Assembly: GCA_965199845.1 (NCBI GenBank) | Contig: CBDATZ010000019.1 | Location: 20,782 to 84,781, forward strand | Source: Ilyomonas sp965199845 | GTDB taxonomy: Bacteria; Bacteroidota; Bacteroidia; Chitinophagales; Chitinophagaceae | DNA length: 64,000 bases | Reading direction: 5' to 3' | Part shown: one piece after another, positions 63,948 through 64,000 of the stretch | How positions within the stretch are numbered: the stretch's first letter is position 1 | How the letters are laid out: each line of letters opens with the position of its first letter | The notes under the pieces: model-generated | Databases searched by the model: none | The model's input: only the letters and a program-made list of their open reading frames with translations | Told to the model about the DNA's origin: nothing | Program-made: the position numbers and the translations under genes

Positions 63948-64000
63948 TTAAACGACACTTTCTTCACTCATTACCGGCTCGCTGGTTGGTTTAACTTCTA
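63948..64000 (-). CDS. C-terminal end of an unidentified gene (continues outside window)
   Basis: On the minus strand an open frame enters from the right edge and ends at TAA 63950-63948, giving the tail EVKPTSEPVMSEESVV. The acidic, Ser/Val-rich end is compatible with a protein C-terminus, but it is too short to assign. It converges on the AI-2E permease gene. Confidence 0.4.
   Translation of the reverse strand, partial: EVKPTSEPVMSEESVV

Noticed and set aside
1..64000. CRISPR arrays, prophage genes or insertion sequences
   Set aside because: No regularly spaced direct repeats, transposase, integrase or phage structural motif was seen on either strand.

Overview
The window looks like chromosomal DNA of an aerobic Bacteroidota bacterium, probably family Chitinophagaceae (inferred from gene content, not from a database search). 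Pointers are a SusC/SusD pair, a protein with a gliding-type (type IX secretion, type B) C-terminus, BshC for bacillithiol, DUF3078, LpxB and LptE of a Gram-negative envelope, AT-rich spacers without clear Shine-Dalgarno sites, and dispersed repeats of types common in this phylum. No phage, insertion sequence, CRISPR array or rRNA is visible. One tRNA gene (Gln, anticodon CTG) is present.

Layout. Bases 1-8.5 kb hold housekeeping and scattered genes: the end of an M20 amidohydrolase, a single-domain response regulator, EngB, an M1-type peptidase, a small beta-barrel protein, a membrane metallophosphoesterase, a metallo-beta-lactamase-fold hydrolase broken by a frameshift, and a Rieske/FAD oxidoreductase. 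Bases 8.5-25.3 kb are one co-oriented minus-strand block of about 17 kb: susC, susD, two sulfatases, two tiny membrane proteins, a sterol-desaturase-type hydroxylase, a tiny secreted ORF, a DUF1254/DUF1214 protein, a lipoprotein formylglycine-generating enzyme, and three more sulfatases, closed by a hairpin terminator at 8479-8514. It reads as a self-contained uptake and desulfation system: all five sulfatases carry the C-x-P-x-R site the activating enzyme needs, while no glycoside hydrolase or local regulator is present.

Bases 26-37 kb carry a secreted S1/P1 nuclease, a TonB-dependent receptor with an esterase, a 1138-residue ThuA/sugar-dehydrogenase/PKD/cytochrome c lipoprotein, a Gfo/Idh/MocA oxidoreductase, a broken HEPN-like gene and an ABC exporter. 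Bases 37-54 kb carry a sodium symporter, FAD monooxygenase, O-methyltransferase, LysM glucosaminidase, Hpt, RimO, BshC, PurE, HutH, a T9SS-exported adhesin-like protein, a ClC antiporter, tRNA-Gln and an M19 peptidase.

Bases 54-59.8 kb are a minus-strand operon miaB - mntA - hepT - sigma-54 activator - lptE - acidic protein - secG. A HEPN/MNT toxin-antitoxin-like pair sits inside it, and the lptE signal sequence is built from a dispersed repeat. The window ends with DUF3078, lpxB, a small hypothetical gene, an AI-2E family permease, a GC-rich dispersed repeat and the tail of one more gene.

The most interesting items are the sulfatase/FGE operon with hydroxylase and DUF1254 partners, the HEPN/MNT insertion, the repeat-derived lptE leader, and two probable homopolymer-linked frameshifts (UPF0173-type hydrolase and the leader of one sulfatase).
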